Source: Liopterus haemorrhoidalis (taxonomy: Eukaryota; Arthropoda; Insecta; Coleoptera; Dytiscidae). From it: a DNA stretch of 64,000 nt. This document shows, one piece after another, positions 32,651-43,722 of the stretch. The position numbers and the translations under genes are program-made. The DNA is taken from contig OZ020611.1 of NCBI GenBank assembly GCA_963971575.1, positions 63,707,381 through 63,771,380 of the forward strand. Direction: 5' to 3'. The first letter of the stretch is position 1, and every line of letters begins with the position of its first letter. The notes beneath the pieces were generated by a model that made no database searches, was not told the DNA's origin, and saw only the letters and a list, made by a program, of their open reading frames with translations.

Positions 32651-32930
32651 TTTTACAGGGCTATTCAGAGACAAAAAATAAACAGTGTTTAAATTAAACA
32701 CTGTCTAAATTCAGTGTTTAATTTTTTTTTTTCTTATTTAAAGACAATTTTTAAACACTGTTTAATTTTTAAACACTGTTTTTCTTAGTTACAGTGGTTA
32801 AGTTGATTTTGTCTATTCAGAGACAACATTTCATTCTAGTTACATTACAATTTAATCAACATTTTTTAAACAACGTATGTGGGTAATTCAAATTTGTGTA
32901 TTAAGATTATTATCTACGTGAGATTTCTAA

Positions 32931-33400
32931 ATGAGTGATTCAGTGGAAGAATATTTAGAGGATATTGAAGAAGTGAAGGATATAAATGAGTTTGTGTGTA
33001 CAAATTTTGTCAGAATTTAAATGGACAGGAAAAATCCCTATGATAATTATAGTGATAAATTTTTTCGTGAGAAATATCGTTTTCTAAACAGGCAGTTAGT
33101 TTCAACAAGGAGGTATAAAATCTCCTGGTTGAAAATGAAATTAATCATGTGACATATAAGGGACGCCATATAGATTCAAAATTACAATTATTATCCGAAT
33201 TAAGATACTTCGGTAGGGGACATTCAGGACGTTTCAGTTGCGTTAGCTGAAAAAAAAGATGCTTTTATAAAATTGCATCAAGAAAAATAAATGAGAAATT
33301 TTTATAATATGACAGGGTGTCCATCTATTATTGGAGCAATAAATGGCACCCATATTAAAATTATGAAACCACCGGGATTTATACTAGGTATAAATTCAAT
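32931..33400 (+). pseudogene. PIF/Harbinger transposase (DDE_Tnp_4), N-terminal half
   Basis: ATG at 32931 opens MSDSVEEYLEDIEE. After a stop come MDRKNPYDNYSDKFF and EKYRFLNRQ, then across frame changes LQLLSELRYFGRGH, VSVALAEKKDAF and FYNMTGCPSIIGAINGTHIK. The last is the family's GxP-VIGCIDGTHI motif, in which the first catalytic aspartate (DGTH) has become asparagine. The rest of the catalytic core is missing beyond 33400. In an intact element this enzyme makes TWA-flanked insertions together with a MADF/Myb-type partner, which is not seen here. Confidence 0.82.
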
Positions 33401-33528
33401 TTAATTTAAAAAAATTTAATATCGGTCTAGCCGTTCTCGAGAAAATAATTTTTAAATTACCTATACCAGTGTTTCTCAACCTTTTCTGGCATGGGACCCC
33501 CCAAAATAACTTAAATATTGTCTGCGCC

Positions 33529-33566
33529 CCCCCCCCCCCCTATATATATATATATATATATATATT
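33529..33566. repeat. C-run and (TA)n microsatellite
   Basis: Twelve or so C residues followed by about 12 TA units near the left end of the hAT element. Confidence 0.95.
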
Positions 33567-33689
33567 GTCGGGACAAGAACGGGAGCTAGGGCAAAGGAAA
33601 AAATTTAACCACAAAAAATTGTTTTATTATTAAGTCTTACAAAAGAAATATGCAGATGGTCTGCTGCAGCAGAAAGTTAATTATTTTAT

Positions 33690-33852
33690 TTATTGTACCA
33701 GTACAACAAATATTTTTAAGAGCAGGTTCCAACTTATAAATTGTTGTTGCTATACCAATATAATTCAATATTCATTTAGTCAATAATCGGGATTTATGAA
33801 AATGATTTAAAAAATAGTTTTGTTTCTTTAGTTATAGCCGATAGTGTATGCA
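33690..33852 (+). repeat. Right-end fragment of a Tc1-like element
   Basis: TTTTTAAGAGCAG-TTC-AACTTATAA, ATCGGGATTTATGAAAAT and the terminal ATAGCCGATAGTGTATGC parallel 56050-56195, the right end of the Tc1 element at 54780-56190. The left end and transposase are absent. It sits wholly within the hAT element. Confidence 0.75.
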
Positions 33853-34392
33853 TGTATGTGTTTCTATATTGTCCATAGAAGCACATTCTACATAACAATG
33901 ACTTACATTATAAAATTAACCTTTCCAGTCGCTCCAATTTTGGTCTGCATGGAGTCCAAACATTAAAGTCCACACTATAACACACTATTTCAAGTATTTT
34001 CTGCACTTTTATCACTTAAAAATAATTAAAAACGTCAGAAAAAAATGAAGACGCCACTTGCAAAAATCACGTATCACTACATATCAAGATGGCTAATCCT
34101 GATAAAGCTCATTAAGGAATATAGTCATTAACAATTAATAAATAAGGAACAGAATTGCTTAAAATAATTCTTTATGAGAATAAACACATATTAATATTTT
34201 ATCAATAGTATACAGGTGGTTGAAATTGAACTACCGGGCCCAATACACTATTTTTTATTATTGAAGATGAAGTATAACGTTAAATTTGGGAGTTACTTGG
34301 TACTACATGATCTAAAATAGTTTATAATTTGTTACTTTGTATCTTTATATAAATAGTTATACATTTTGATTGAGGATTTATTAAAATTTCAG

Positions 34393-34551
34393 AGCTATAG
34401 CGTTGGAGACACGGCCTATATGGTAAAATGGGAGGACAGAGGTGATAATAGGATGACTTTTGGGCTATCAATGATAATTCTGAGATCTCAAAAAGGGATG
34501 AAAATTACTATTGGAAGTAAAATGGAGTTATCTCTCGAGAATTTTATACAG
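34393..34551 (+). other. Possible captured exon in the hAT element
   Basis: An open frame reads SYSVGDTAYMVKWEDRGDNR, then MTFGLSMIILRSQKG and MELSLENFIQ. It begins right after a polypyrimidine-poor acceptor-like TTAAAATTTCAG and ends before TACAG|GTTAAT, a weak donor-like site. Composition is less AT-biased than the flanks and codon-like. I do not recognise the protein and it does not resemble hAT transposase. It could be a host exon picked up by the element, or chance. Confidence 0.35.
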
Positions 34552-35424
34552 GTTAATTTTTTTATTTACGGGTTCATTTGGAGGGCATTTTAAACACTTT
34601 CGCATCCTTACTCTTTAGCTAACAGTAGCTCGGAGCATAACAAAAAATATTGCAAATTCAAGTCATACCTCCTTGAAAGTACTTGAAGTACCTCCAACGC
34701 GAACCGATTTAATTAGTTTAAATTGGTTGTCAAAATAAGTATAATTTATTTTATTTAAGTTTAAAAGGTATATTGTAATGAATATAAATGTCATATATTT
34801 ATGAATATATCTTGCAAAATTGAGCGTTTTTCTATTATAATTTCATGCTTCGATTTTATATGACTTCGCGGCCCCCTGACGAAGCTTTCCCCCCCCCCCC
34901 CACAGGGAGCCGCGGTCTCCCGGTTGAGAAACGCTAACCTATACAATACCTCTTAAAAACCTACATACACCTAAATAGGTAAGATAGGTGCAACAAATAT
35001 TCTTTTTCAAAATCGGTCCAGCCATTGTCATATAATATTGGACGTATATCATGTATTTATTCAGAAATCACTCTTAGGGCAGTATAATGTGTAAGAAAGA
35101 GAATAACAGCGACTTTAGAATGTCGTAGAAAAAGAAAGTACATAAGAGCTATGTCGTTGATGGATCGTAAGGTTATAAATATGATATTCTATCTCTTTCT
35201 AGCACATAAAAATTAGAAAGAGACCAAAGTTAAGTTCAATTATTTTATTACCAACTTGCACAATTTTCAGCTGTCTTTATTTAAACAGTGCTTAGTTTAG
35301 ATATTGTTTAAAAAAATAGTTACTATGTTTCTGAATACATAAATAAATTAAACACTGTCTAACTTTTAAACAGTGTTTAATTTAGACAGTGTTTAAAATG
35401 TTGTCTCTGAATAGCCCTGTTAGT

Positions 35425-36530
35425 GTCTGTTTTTTTAACATTATCTGACTTACTGCCCATTGATTGCCAACTAAGCATTTTTTTGCTTTCATAAAGTACA
35501 CATTTTTTAGCAATATTCTCCAAAGAGCTATAGCTATATAGTCCATTAGATATTAGCATTATTCCAAAATCATAGTTCGTCAAATTATCTCCCTGAAAAT
35601 GATTCTTAATTTGATTTCTATTGTTTTGAACGACTGCTTTTGGGGGTACTGAAAACCAAAACTGAATAAAATACTGTATTTCTAATACTGATCGTATTAC
35701 AAAGAATGTATAAATATAAATAAAAAACAAACATGTTATTATTTAATATTTAAGGAAAGCATAAATCAGTAACCGCATTCAAAAAGTTCGCAAAAAGATA
35801 TTAGCCTGTATATATAAGAACATCGTACGTTGAAATTCTAATGCAAAAATAAAAATAAAGAAAAACGTCGTTGAAGATTTAAGATTGAATTCTGTGGCGA
35901 AGTAAATAAATAGTCTTACGTTTAAGTTTGCACCGAAACAACATTTCATTTTAATGCACCAGTTAAATCACACAGTTTTGTTTGCATCTCGCGAGAAAAG
36001 CTTTACAGGATTAAACCCTGAAGATTTTTCTCTAAGAGCTGCTCCTTACTTCCGCAGTTACAATAGTTGGTAGTCAGGAGCGGCGTCATAAGGGGACAAG
36101 AATGACCCTACCGGTACATTTGAACATTGTACCGTGTGTCCCTCTGAATAGTGGAACACAGGTGAATAACATTGTAAATAAGTCTTTTGGCGTTTATTCA
36201 CCGTTTTTTTAGAAAACAATAGTTATTATCAAGTGAAAGAGCATCATTTTCTGAATCCTTTAAGATGTTTTAGTAGCGTAAATTAATTATTATGGAAGAC
36301 TGGTGTACCTTGGGACAGTTGTTACATCGGGACATTTGTAATTAATAGCCCCCTTTGATTATAGAAATTCAAACAACTTATGTATACCAAAGAGCAGTAA
36401 ATATAATATGCGATTCAGTTTAAATAAAGGTAATATTTATACCAATAATATAAAAATTACAGTTCTAACTAAATTTTACTAGCAGTATTGAGTAGCCTAA
36501 ATTCAAAGGCGAATAATTATGGGATTATAT
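35425..36530. other. No recognised feature
   Basis: The 117-codon minus-strand open frame at 35377-35730 overlaps the Harbinger end and shows no known domain. AT-rich otherwise. Confidence 0.5.
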
Positions 36531-36534
36531 ATCA

Positions 36535-37494
36535 GGTCGTCAAGGATGAAATTTGAAGTTAAAAACATTGCCAACTTTAACAGCTTATTATTTGACATTG
36601 GCTTAATATTTTACCGTTGTTTTTTTTTTTTTTTTGTTGGAAAGTTACAAATCTCGCCTGTTTAAAGAAATCATTGTATGCTGTAAAAAATATCAAAACC
36701 TTTTTTTTTAAGTTAATTTTGTTGAAAATGGAACGGTTGGAAATTCGCACTAATATGAAGTATGATTCTTACGTGGAACTACGGCATCGCAGACCGCGCA
36801 AAACATTAATAGTGTATTTGGCTCTAGTAGTACGCAGCAGACAATATCAAATTGGTTCGACAAATTTCATACAGGTAACTTAAAAACAAAAATGTGGCTC
36901 ATCGATCACAGCAGAAATATACTGCAACCAACTGGACGAAATGATGCAAAAACAACCTAGATTGGTCAACAGATCGACTCCTATCTTATTGCATGATAAC
37001 ACTAGACCACACACTGCACAATTGACTGTGGCAAAACTACAGGAATTGGAGTTGGAACTTCTTCATCATCCTCCATACTCACCAGACCTAGCCCCCACTG
37101 ACCACCACTTCTTCCGCAATTTGGACAACTTTTTAATAGGAAAACAGTTTAATTCCGAAAATGATGTAAAACTAGTCTTCCAGGAATTCATGGACTCTCG
37201 TCCGCCAGGGTTTTAGACCACCTACCTGAACAACCTGCCGCTTAAATGGCAAAAGTGTATAGACAATATGGAGTTTTAACTTGCTTTAGTTTAATTCACT
37301 GTATTGATATCTGACCGAAGTCAACTACTTATTTCTGGCTGAGTTGAGGTTCTAGCCATACCTACGCCCGAGAAGCTACGGACCACCCTACGGACAATAT
37401 GGGTGCATACCCATGATAAATAAAATAATTCCTTATATTTGTAAGTTATCAACCAACTTTGCCTTTTTTTCTACAAATTTTATCCTTCACGACC
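36535..37494 (+). mobile_element. Internally deleted mariner transposon
   Basis: Terminal repeats begin GGTCGTCAAGGATGAAATTT (left) and GGTCGTGAAGGATAAAATTT (reverse complement of right), two differences in 22 bp. TA follows the right end (37495-37496); the left TA has become CA. At 960 bp it lacks about 350 bp relative to a 1.3-kb mariner, all from the transposase. Confidence 0.9.
36728..37290 (+). pseudogene. Mariner transposase (DD34D), central deletion
   Basis: N-terminal part: MERLEIRTNMKYDSYVELRH, then in other frames STQQTISNWFDKFHTGNL, the first helix-turn-helix. The sequence then jumps to SSITAEIYCNQLDEMMQKQP, PILLHDNTRPHTAQLTVAKL and HPPYSPDLAPTDHHFFRNL. The second and third catalytic aspartates (HDNTRPH and PTDHHFF) are present with 34 residues between them, the mariner signature. 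The first aspartate and roughly 170 residues are deleted. C-terminal WQKCIDN is near 37250. Mutated, non-functional. Confidence 0.88.
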
Positions 37495-37499
37495 TAATC

Positions 37500-38200
37500 T
37501 ACGGAACAATTTTTATTGTAAAAGATTATTTATTTTATTTTTAACAATTTATGCGATTTTTGTTAATGGCATATTAACAATAAAAAATTCATCTTATAAA
37601 AATTCGACTTCATGGTCCCCATAAGGCCTTTCATCTCTTTATTTCTGCAGATTTTCTACTTTCCATCTTCTTGTATTGGACTATATATTCGGCGAAATAC
37701 TTTCCTTTCAAAGGTACTGAGCTATTCTTGTTCCTATCAAAATAATCAACTCACTGCCGTACGTTGGTGTTGGTTTAATTTGGGTTAATGGCTTTATGCA
37801 ACTTTATCTTTATATTCTTAAACAAAATATGATATTTGAAGCTAACGTGAAAAATCATCTCTTCAATTTTCCATTTAATTTATTAGCACCATCACGGCCG
37901 AACCTTGGTTTTCTTTAGATTACGTCGCTATTTTGCTGTTCTGAACTACCGTCCATCAATTTCAAGGACTCAAATGTTTTGCTTCATTCCGCCTTAACCA
38001 ACTTAACTTCGGTCGTCTTACATTACGCTTCCCACCGGTCGAGCTTCCAAGAATGCGTAGTGTAGACCCGATCTTGTCCAACCTTTAAATATATTCAAAC
38101 CAATGGAGAAGGTTAATATTTATATATAATAAGGTCATTAAAGGATTTTTGCGCTTCGAAATTGTACCGTCTCTTCCATAAATGGTTTTCTTGGATGGGT
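37500..38200. other. No recognised feature
   Basis: Sequence between two mariner-superfamily insertions. Balanced composition at 37800-38060, but no motif or repeat is assigned. Confidence 0.5.
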
Positions 38201-38207
38201 CCAAATA

Positions 38208-39505
38208 AAGGGTGCTCCAATTTGGATTCTAGGATTTGTTTTTTGAATAAAACACAACATATTGGAAAAATCCGACTTTTATTGTTATTAGCGTAAAGTA
38301 CAGACTTGGCCATTATTTATGAAGTATGATGTCGGCCAAATGCCCTCCACGAATCCGATGACATGATACCATTCTTTTAGCGAAGTTTTCCGTAATCGTT
38401 TCCAATAAATGCGGTTCGATTTCAGCAATTGCACGTCTGATGTTCTTTTTTAGTTCTGTAATCGTAGCAGGTTTGTTGAAATAGACCCTTTCCTTCAAAT
38501 ATCCCCAGAGAAAAAAGTCTAATGGGGTTAGATCGCAAGACCTCGCTGGCCAATTGATGTCGCACCTCTGAGAGACAACATGACCAGGAAATTTGGTTTG
38601 AAGTAAAGTGAGTGTTTCACATGCTGTGTGACATGTGGCTCCATCCTGTTGAAACCACATGTCATTTAAGTTCAAGTCGTTGGTTTCATTGAAAATAAAA
38701 GTTAAAAGCATCTCCCAACAGCGTACACCATTGACAGTAGCAGCGTTACCAGCTTCGTCTTCAGAAAAGTACGAGCCAATGATTCCCCCAGCCCATAATG
38801 CACACCAAACAGTGCATTTTTGTGGATGCATTGGTTTTTCTTGAATAGCATGTGAATTTTAACTACCCCAGATGGGACAATTTTGGCGATTAACAAACTC
38901 ATTCAAAAGAAAATGAGCTTCATCGCTCCATATGATTTTGATGCAAAAATAAGCATCAACTTCTGTGTTTTCTAAAACCCAGTTCACAAATGTACGGCTT
39001 TTCTGGTGATCCGCTGCATTCAGTTCTTGCGTCAGTTGAATTTTATACGCCTTTAAATGCAGGTCTTTTCTTAAATTCGTTGAGTAGTGCCATGAAAGAT
39101 TCAATTGCTGTGAACGGTGACGGTGACGTGCTTGGTTCTTCTTGCACACTATCACTTATACGAGCAATATTTTCACATGAACGACATCTGCGTTGATAGC
39201 GAACTCTTGGTGTATCAATAAGCATACCACTTGTTTCAAATTTTTGCAGTAGTTCACGAATTGCACGCTCACTTGTAACATTATTCCGTCCAAAATGTGG
39301 TCGAAGTTTTCTTCGCGTAATCGTAACTGATCACCTGTTTTCATAATAAACTTGCACGATATTTATGCGTTACTGCACAGTATACGGCATCATGATGAAT
39401 TTGCAATGTGTGCAAGATACTAACTGTAAAAATGCAAACTTCCAACATTCACTGAACGAAAATGGCGCGCAATTCAAATTCCGGAGTCCAATTTGGATCA
39501 CCCTT
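38208..39505 (-). mobile_element. Near full-length DD41D mariner-like transposon, 1298 bp
   Basis: 31-bp terminal repeats (38208-38238 and 39475-39505) start AAGGGTGCTCCAATTTGGAT and AAGGGTGATCCAAATTGGAC, with six differences. TA borders both ends (38206-38207 and 39506-39507). The length equals that of an autonomous element and one transposase fills it. Confidence 0.93.
38313..39393 (-). pseudogene. DD41D mariner-like transposase, full span with frameshifts
   Basis: From the ATG at 39390 or 39393 to the stop at 38313, about 355 codons, the expected full length. N-terminus: INIVQVYYENR and RAIRELLQKFETSGM (HTH 1), RRCRSCENIARISDSVQEEP (linker), RHRSQQLNLSWHYSTN with LRKDLHLKAYKIQLTQEL (HTH 2). 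Catalytic residues: IIWSDEAHFLLN, DMWFQQDGATCHTA and SCDLTPLDFFLWGYLKERV. There are 41 residues between the second and third aspartates. The C-terminus ends in RIRGGHLADIILHK. Several frameshifts and stops (for example after the first codons and after NCPIWGS) inactivate it. Cut-and-paste enzyme acting in the nucleus when intact. Confidence 0.9.
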
Positions 39506-39509
39506 TATT

Positions 39510-40190
39510 TTATTAATATTTTGCACTCAAATGTACCAAAGATGTTGACAGTGTTCATGTCTCACAGCATACGTTGATAAAGGTCGTATTAGTCTTATAA
39601 ACAGTGTACTCTAATTTGCAGGACAGCTTACTAGATCGGAATTGTGTTAATTTTTAACCTGGCGACAGAATTTAGAGTCTCAACGAACCGCCACTGATAC
39701 TATCCAAGTTTTTCATCATATAAAAGAGCTAATTTAGAACTATTATCTAAGTTAAGCAGATAAAGATATGAAAGTTTAAAGTGATACAAGTATTCTTGAG
39801 AGATGAGTACAGGCTTCAAAGTGCAAATTCTTTGCGAAGGCCACTCACAGGAAAACTGTCAAATACTAGCGGATTCTAACAAAAGCAACTTTCATAAAAG
39901 CTCCTCGCTGTTCATCAGCTCAAACGCTCAGTTGCACCCCGCTTACCGCACACCCTGCCACGACAACTTCAAGTGTAGTTTTTTTGACCGAAATGTTACG
40001 ACCGAAATCTGACATCTATTTACATCGTACTTTTTATTTTCTTTTTTTACTTCATTCATGCTCAACTTTTTATTTTTTGTCGAGTACATTTATTTCTTAA
40101 ATGCGAACATACATATAACGTGCTTAAAATAATTACATTTTTAAATTAGAATAAGTTATTTAACGAAACGTAGTTTAACTATTTGTCATT
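39510..40190. other. No recognised feature; one GC-balanced open frame
   Basis: The 69-codon plus-strand frame at 39803-40012 (from MSTGFKVQILCEGHSQENCQ) is less AT-rich than its surroundings but matches no family I know. Confidence 0.45.
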
Positions 40191-40193
40191 TTT

Positions 40194-41578
40194 AGAGTTT
40201 TGTAGCTACAACAAAAAAAACAAAAAAATCATACATGTGTCTGTCTGTACGGTAGAAATTGTGGCCGAATGGCTTGACCTAAAAAGTTGAAATTTGGAAT
40301 GCTTATACAACTCTGACTCGCACATAGGGTTTTAAAAAAAATACCTCGCAAAAAAAATTAAACAAATAAGTATACAAAGGAAAAATATATTTTTGAATTT
40401 TGAGTCGTTTATCAAATGAAACCTCGTGGTTAAAGCAACACATTTTTGTTTTTGAAATCTTTTTTTTTTACTATATTTTGGCAAAAAATGTGTCAAAAAA
40501 TATTTGTCCCTACTCTCTTTCTCAGAGGGTTTGATTTAAAAATTAAAAAAAAAAAACGAAAAATGTACATTGATTGAGCCGATGAACCGTAATAGTTCAG
40601 CAGGAATTTTTGATCAGATTAGTTATTCGAAAAATTTAGAATTTTTTGGAGTTGAAAAAAAATAATTAACTCATAAGTCTTAAGTTGAGGAATGAAAAGT
40701 AGTTTTTTTAAATTTATTTATTCTAACACGAATGCCAAAAATGTGTTAAAAACTCTTGACCCACACCTTATAACCCAGGGGGTTTAATCTAAAATTCTGA
40801 GCAATGCACATTAATGTGAACCAGAATAATACAATAGCAATTTTTGATCAGATTATATTTTCGGAAAATATCACCTTTTTTGTGTTTTAGACACAAATTA
40901 TTACTGTTTTTTTAATTCATGACTAAATTATGGCTAACAATGTTATGTGTTTCTTTGTATTTGTGGCTAAGGTTGTGTACGTCTTTTTTTGAAGTTTAAA
41001 ATATAATTTCAAAAATACTAGCTGAGAATGCTAGTTACACGAAGTTTAAAATAAAATAAAAAAGTAGCAGCTGAGAATACTAGTTACACTACGCTATGTA
41101 AATTGCGAAGCGTTCATGTGTGAAAGCTCCACCTATTATTATACGTCACAATTCGACCTATTGTTTGAATTATTTAAGTTTTTAGTTGTTAAGATATCAA
41201 AAACGTATAAATCATTTACAGTAATTAAATAATACATTGTTAATTGACAAATACGTTTCTGAAGTTGAAAAAAATAAAGCCATTTATCAATATATTTCTT
41301 ATTAATTTAAGAAAAAATCGATGGGATTTTTTAATTTAAATTTTATTCCGACAAAATTCTCGCAAATTATTTAAAGTTACTTTAAAAAATAAATAAATAA
41401 AAGTTCTTAGTACTCAAAATGACAAACAAAAGTGTTTTTTTTTTTTTTTTTGAAGGTGGTTATAAAAAAATATATATTGTCCTAGACATCCAATATTCTA
41501 TTGGCTTTCTACACTTTTTAAATACCTCCAAAATCTTGAAATGTGTAAAAATTCACACTTCACATCATTCTTTTTTAC
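40194..41578 (-). repeat. Unclassified ~1-kb dispersed family, copy C (inverted)
   Basis: On the plus strand it runs from TTTTAGAGTTTTGTAGCTAC (40196) to AATTCACACTTCACATCATT (~41568), so the family start is at the right. It is longer than A, B and D because the inner module occurs twice: GTAATAGTTCAGCAGGAATT (40590) and AATAATACAATAGCAATTTT (40824), each with its own following GGG-type block. The middle resembles copy D (AATTCATGACTAAATTATGG), not A/B. Confidence 0.78.
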
Positions 41579-41579
41579 G

Positions 41580-42120
41580 GTGATAATGCCTGTACACTCA
41601 GAGCGCATGTGCAAAAAATTAAATGTAAGCATTTAAAATTAGGACATAAAAATGCTTAGAATCCCAATTAGGACACCAATAATTAAAAATATCGAGTTGT
41701 TGCGGAAAATGGGGTACTTAATAAAATAAAAAAAGGCATAGCTTTAATATTTAGCCATGTCATGATATAAAATAAATACTAACTAGTAAATATAATTATG
41801 CAAGTCTCAAGGAAAAAGAGGACCTCGCAGACAAAGAACATCATAGCCAGAGAAGCAATCATAGGCTGGTCCTTCTTGGTTACAAAGAATAGCAAAATTT
41901 TTAGAAATATGTTTGACAATAATTGCTTTAAAATGAAAAATTATTAACAATTACCTTACGTCCTTTATTATAAAGTTCATAACATAAAAATTTAGTTTAT
42001 ATTTTCTTACGCACAAAAATAAAGAATTTTTTGCAGGGCTGAGAACGAAAATAATGCCGCTCGTTTTCATTCGGAACGAACACGCATCCAGACGTATGAG
42101 AAGTCTAGAGGCTCTATACC
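41580..42120. other. Mostly unassigned; possible trace of a retrotransposon tail
   Basis: AAGTCTCAAGGAAAAAGAGG (41801) onwards reads KSQGKRGPRRQRTS and might be the tail of an RTE-type ORF, but the match is too short to name. No other feature is seen. Confidence 0.3.
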
Positions 42121-42124
42121 AGAT

Positions 42125-42770
42125 TTCCCAACCTTTTTTATACCATGCCCCACCTAAGTCTTTCTAAAATTTTGATGCCCCTCAAAAATTGAACTATTCC
42201 CTTACTGGTTTTTAAACTATAGACGAGCTCATATTCAAATCCGTCCCCCCCCTTGAACAATCAAACACCGCTCTACAGACAAAGAACGTCCCTCAAATTT
42301 TCGTAGGCCCTAAGCCAGTAGTTCTCACCTCGTGTTCCGTGGAACATCGTCGTTCCGCGAATCCGCTTTCACCGTTCCGTGAAAAAATCCACATTTTATC
42401 TTTACATTTGTATTTAAGTATACAAATCATCAAAAATCTAAACTATTTTTTTATAATAAGATTATTTAATAAGTAAAACGTTACACAGATATACAAACAT
42501 ACAAAGATATAAGTATTTTTAGTTCAAATCGTGTAGTAATTTCAAAAAAATAAATAAATAAATAAATAACAATATGCAGACAAAACAGCTAAGCAGCTTA
42601 TGAACAACTGTATAATAAATATGATTCAAGTTAATTTGAATATTCTGATGTCAGTGTTCCGCGTAAAAACAAATCATGTGAATGGTGTTCCGCACTTTTA
42701 AATCAGTTGAGAACCACTTCCCTAGACACTATGCCTAATGTATAAGGCAGCCCTGCCTTCTTACACTAGA
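42125..42770. mobile_element. Degenerate hAT-like element interrupted by a MITE
   Basis: CAGATTTCCCAACCTTTTTT (42120) has a hAT-like subterminal look. On the far side of the MITE, the minus strand gives CAGGGCTGCCTTATACATTA, then AGTGTCTAGGG and, beyond the MITE, CCTACGAAAATTTGAGGG. This continuity shows that the MITE landed in an older repeat. The left terminus and target duplication are unclear. Confidence 0.5.
42316..42719. mobile_element. hAT MITE, 404 bp
   Basis: Ends CAGTAGTTCTCACC and AAGTGGTTCTCAAC (reverse complement of right), near the hAT consensus CAGTGGTTCTCAAC. Flanking octamers CCCTAAGC and CCCTAGAC agree at six of eight positions. GTTCCGTG/GTTCCGCG motifs recur inside. Non-coding. 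Confidence 0.78.
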
Positions 42771-42774
42771 TACC

Positions 42775-43495
42775 TACGAAAGTTTGAAACGTGAAATCAC
42801 ACTCCACAGCAATTTTTTGTGTTGTTATATTTGTAAAACTGTAGTTATTCATCCAACAGAATCTTATGATGCCTTTGTACTTTTGCAGATATATACTTCA
42901 ACAAGATCATACGAATCTGAGTAAAATATGAACATATTGAAACGTCAATTCTTCTGCAAAGCATAAGCAACAAATCTTGACCATTTCGTAACATCCGATA
43001 TTCTTTATCCCAATATTGAAATCCTAATCCAAGAATAATATAGAAGCAATCCAGTAAATCCGTGCATGTAAATCTGTTGTTGGTTGTCGAAAGACAACAG
43101 TCGCACTCGACTCGATATGCAGTGAGTATGTAGTAACTGTAGCGGTCCATGTGCTAAGCCTTGTAATACTCCGACACATAGTTACTCGTCGCCAGCACGT
43201 CTGTACAGCACTTTACATCGATCCAAGTCTTTGGCTTCTCGTACTCAGCCATACAGTACCACTACCACTACAGCTTGTCTTATGTTTTTACAGCTTTTTT
43301 CAAAACCTTAGATTTTTAACAGAAAATAAATGGCCACTCATGTACTTTTCTTCTTGAGGTAGGGTAACTCGTGTGATACATGGTTCCATTGCTCTCTCTT
43401 CACCGATGTTCCAGATGGAATACATTGTATTGTTAGTCTTGTTTTGAATTATTTATTGACTCTCTTATAATGCCATTTTAAAATCGCTTATGTCC
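42775..43495. other. No recognised feature; unassigned open frame
   Basis: The 101-codon minus-strand frame at 42845-43150 is Cys- and Leu-rich; no domain or transposase motif is recognised. Confidence 0.45.
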
Positions 43496-43508
43496 GACTG
43501 CATAAAAC

Positions 43509-43587
43509 TGCGTTTCCCAAACATTTCCTATAGCCTGTTTCTTTTCGGAACACTGGTGTGCCGCGGAACATAGTTTGGGAAACAGTA
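43509..43587. mobile_element. 79-bp hAT mini-MITE
   Basis: GTTTCCCAAAC and GTTTGGGAAAC lie at the two ends and GCATAAAAC is directly repeated outside (43500-43508 and 43588-43596), at least the 8-bp duplication expected for hAT. GTGCCGCGGAACA in the interior is shared in style with the 42316 MITE. Too small to encode anything. Confidence 0.85.
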
Positions 43588-43722
43588 GCATAAAACATTT
43601 CTATATCTAGTTTTATTTACAACTGCTATTTGTAACTAAATCAAGATTTAACGTATTTCACAAGAATAAATAAATGGACTGTTTTAGTGGCGTAGTTATG
43701 CAACGAACATAGCGTATGCAGT

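Larger units (their letters stand above)
33467..34936. mobile_element. hAT element, 1470 bp, inside Harbinger
   Basis: Left end CAGTGTTTCTCAACC and right end (reverse complement TAGCGTTTCTCAACC) are flanked by a perfect octamer ACCTATAC (33459-33466 and 34937-34944). GGACCCCCC/GGCCCCC-rich subterminal tracts are typical of this hAT group. No transposase is recognised inside; instead it holds a Tc1-type end fragment and a possible exon. Confidence 0.93.
32656..35419 (+). mobile_element. PIF/Harbinger transposon with nested hAT
   Basis: Perfect 19-bp terminal repeats CAGGGCTATTCAGAGACAA (32656-32674; inverse at 35401-35419) and TTA on both sides (32653-32655, 35420-35422), the PIF/Harbinger target site. 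Both subterminal regions carry many copies of AAACAGTGTTTAA in direct and inverted order, likely transposase-binding repeats. A decayed transposase lies at 32931-33400. A 1.47-kb hAT at 33467-34936 interrupts it; without that the element is about 1.3 kb. Confidence 0.92.

Noticed and set aside
33467..34936. Autonomous hAT transposon
   Set aside because: No transposase motifs (zinc finger, RNase-H-like core or hATC) could be read in any frame.
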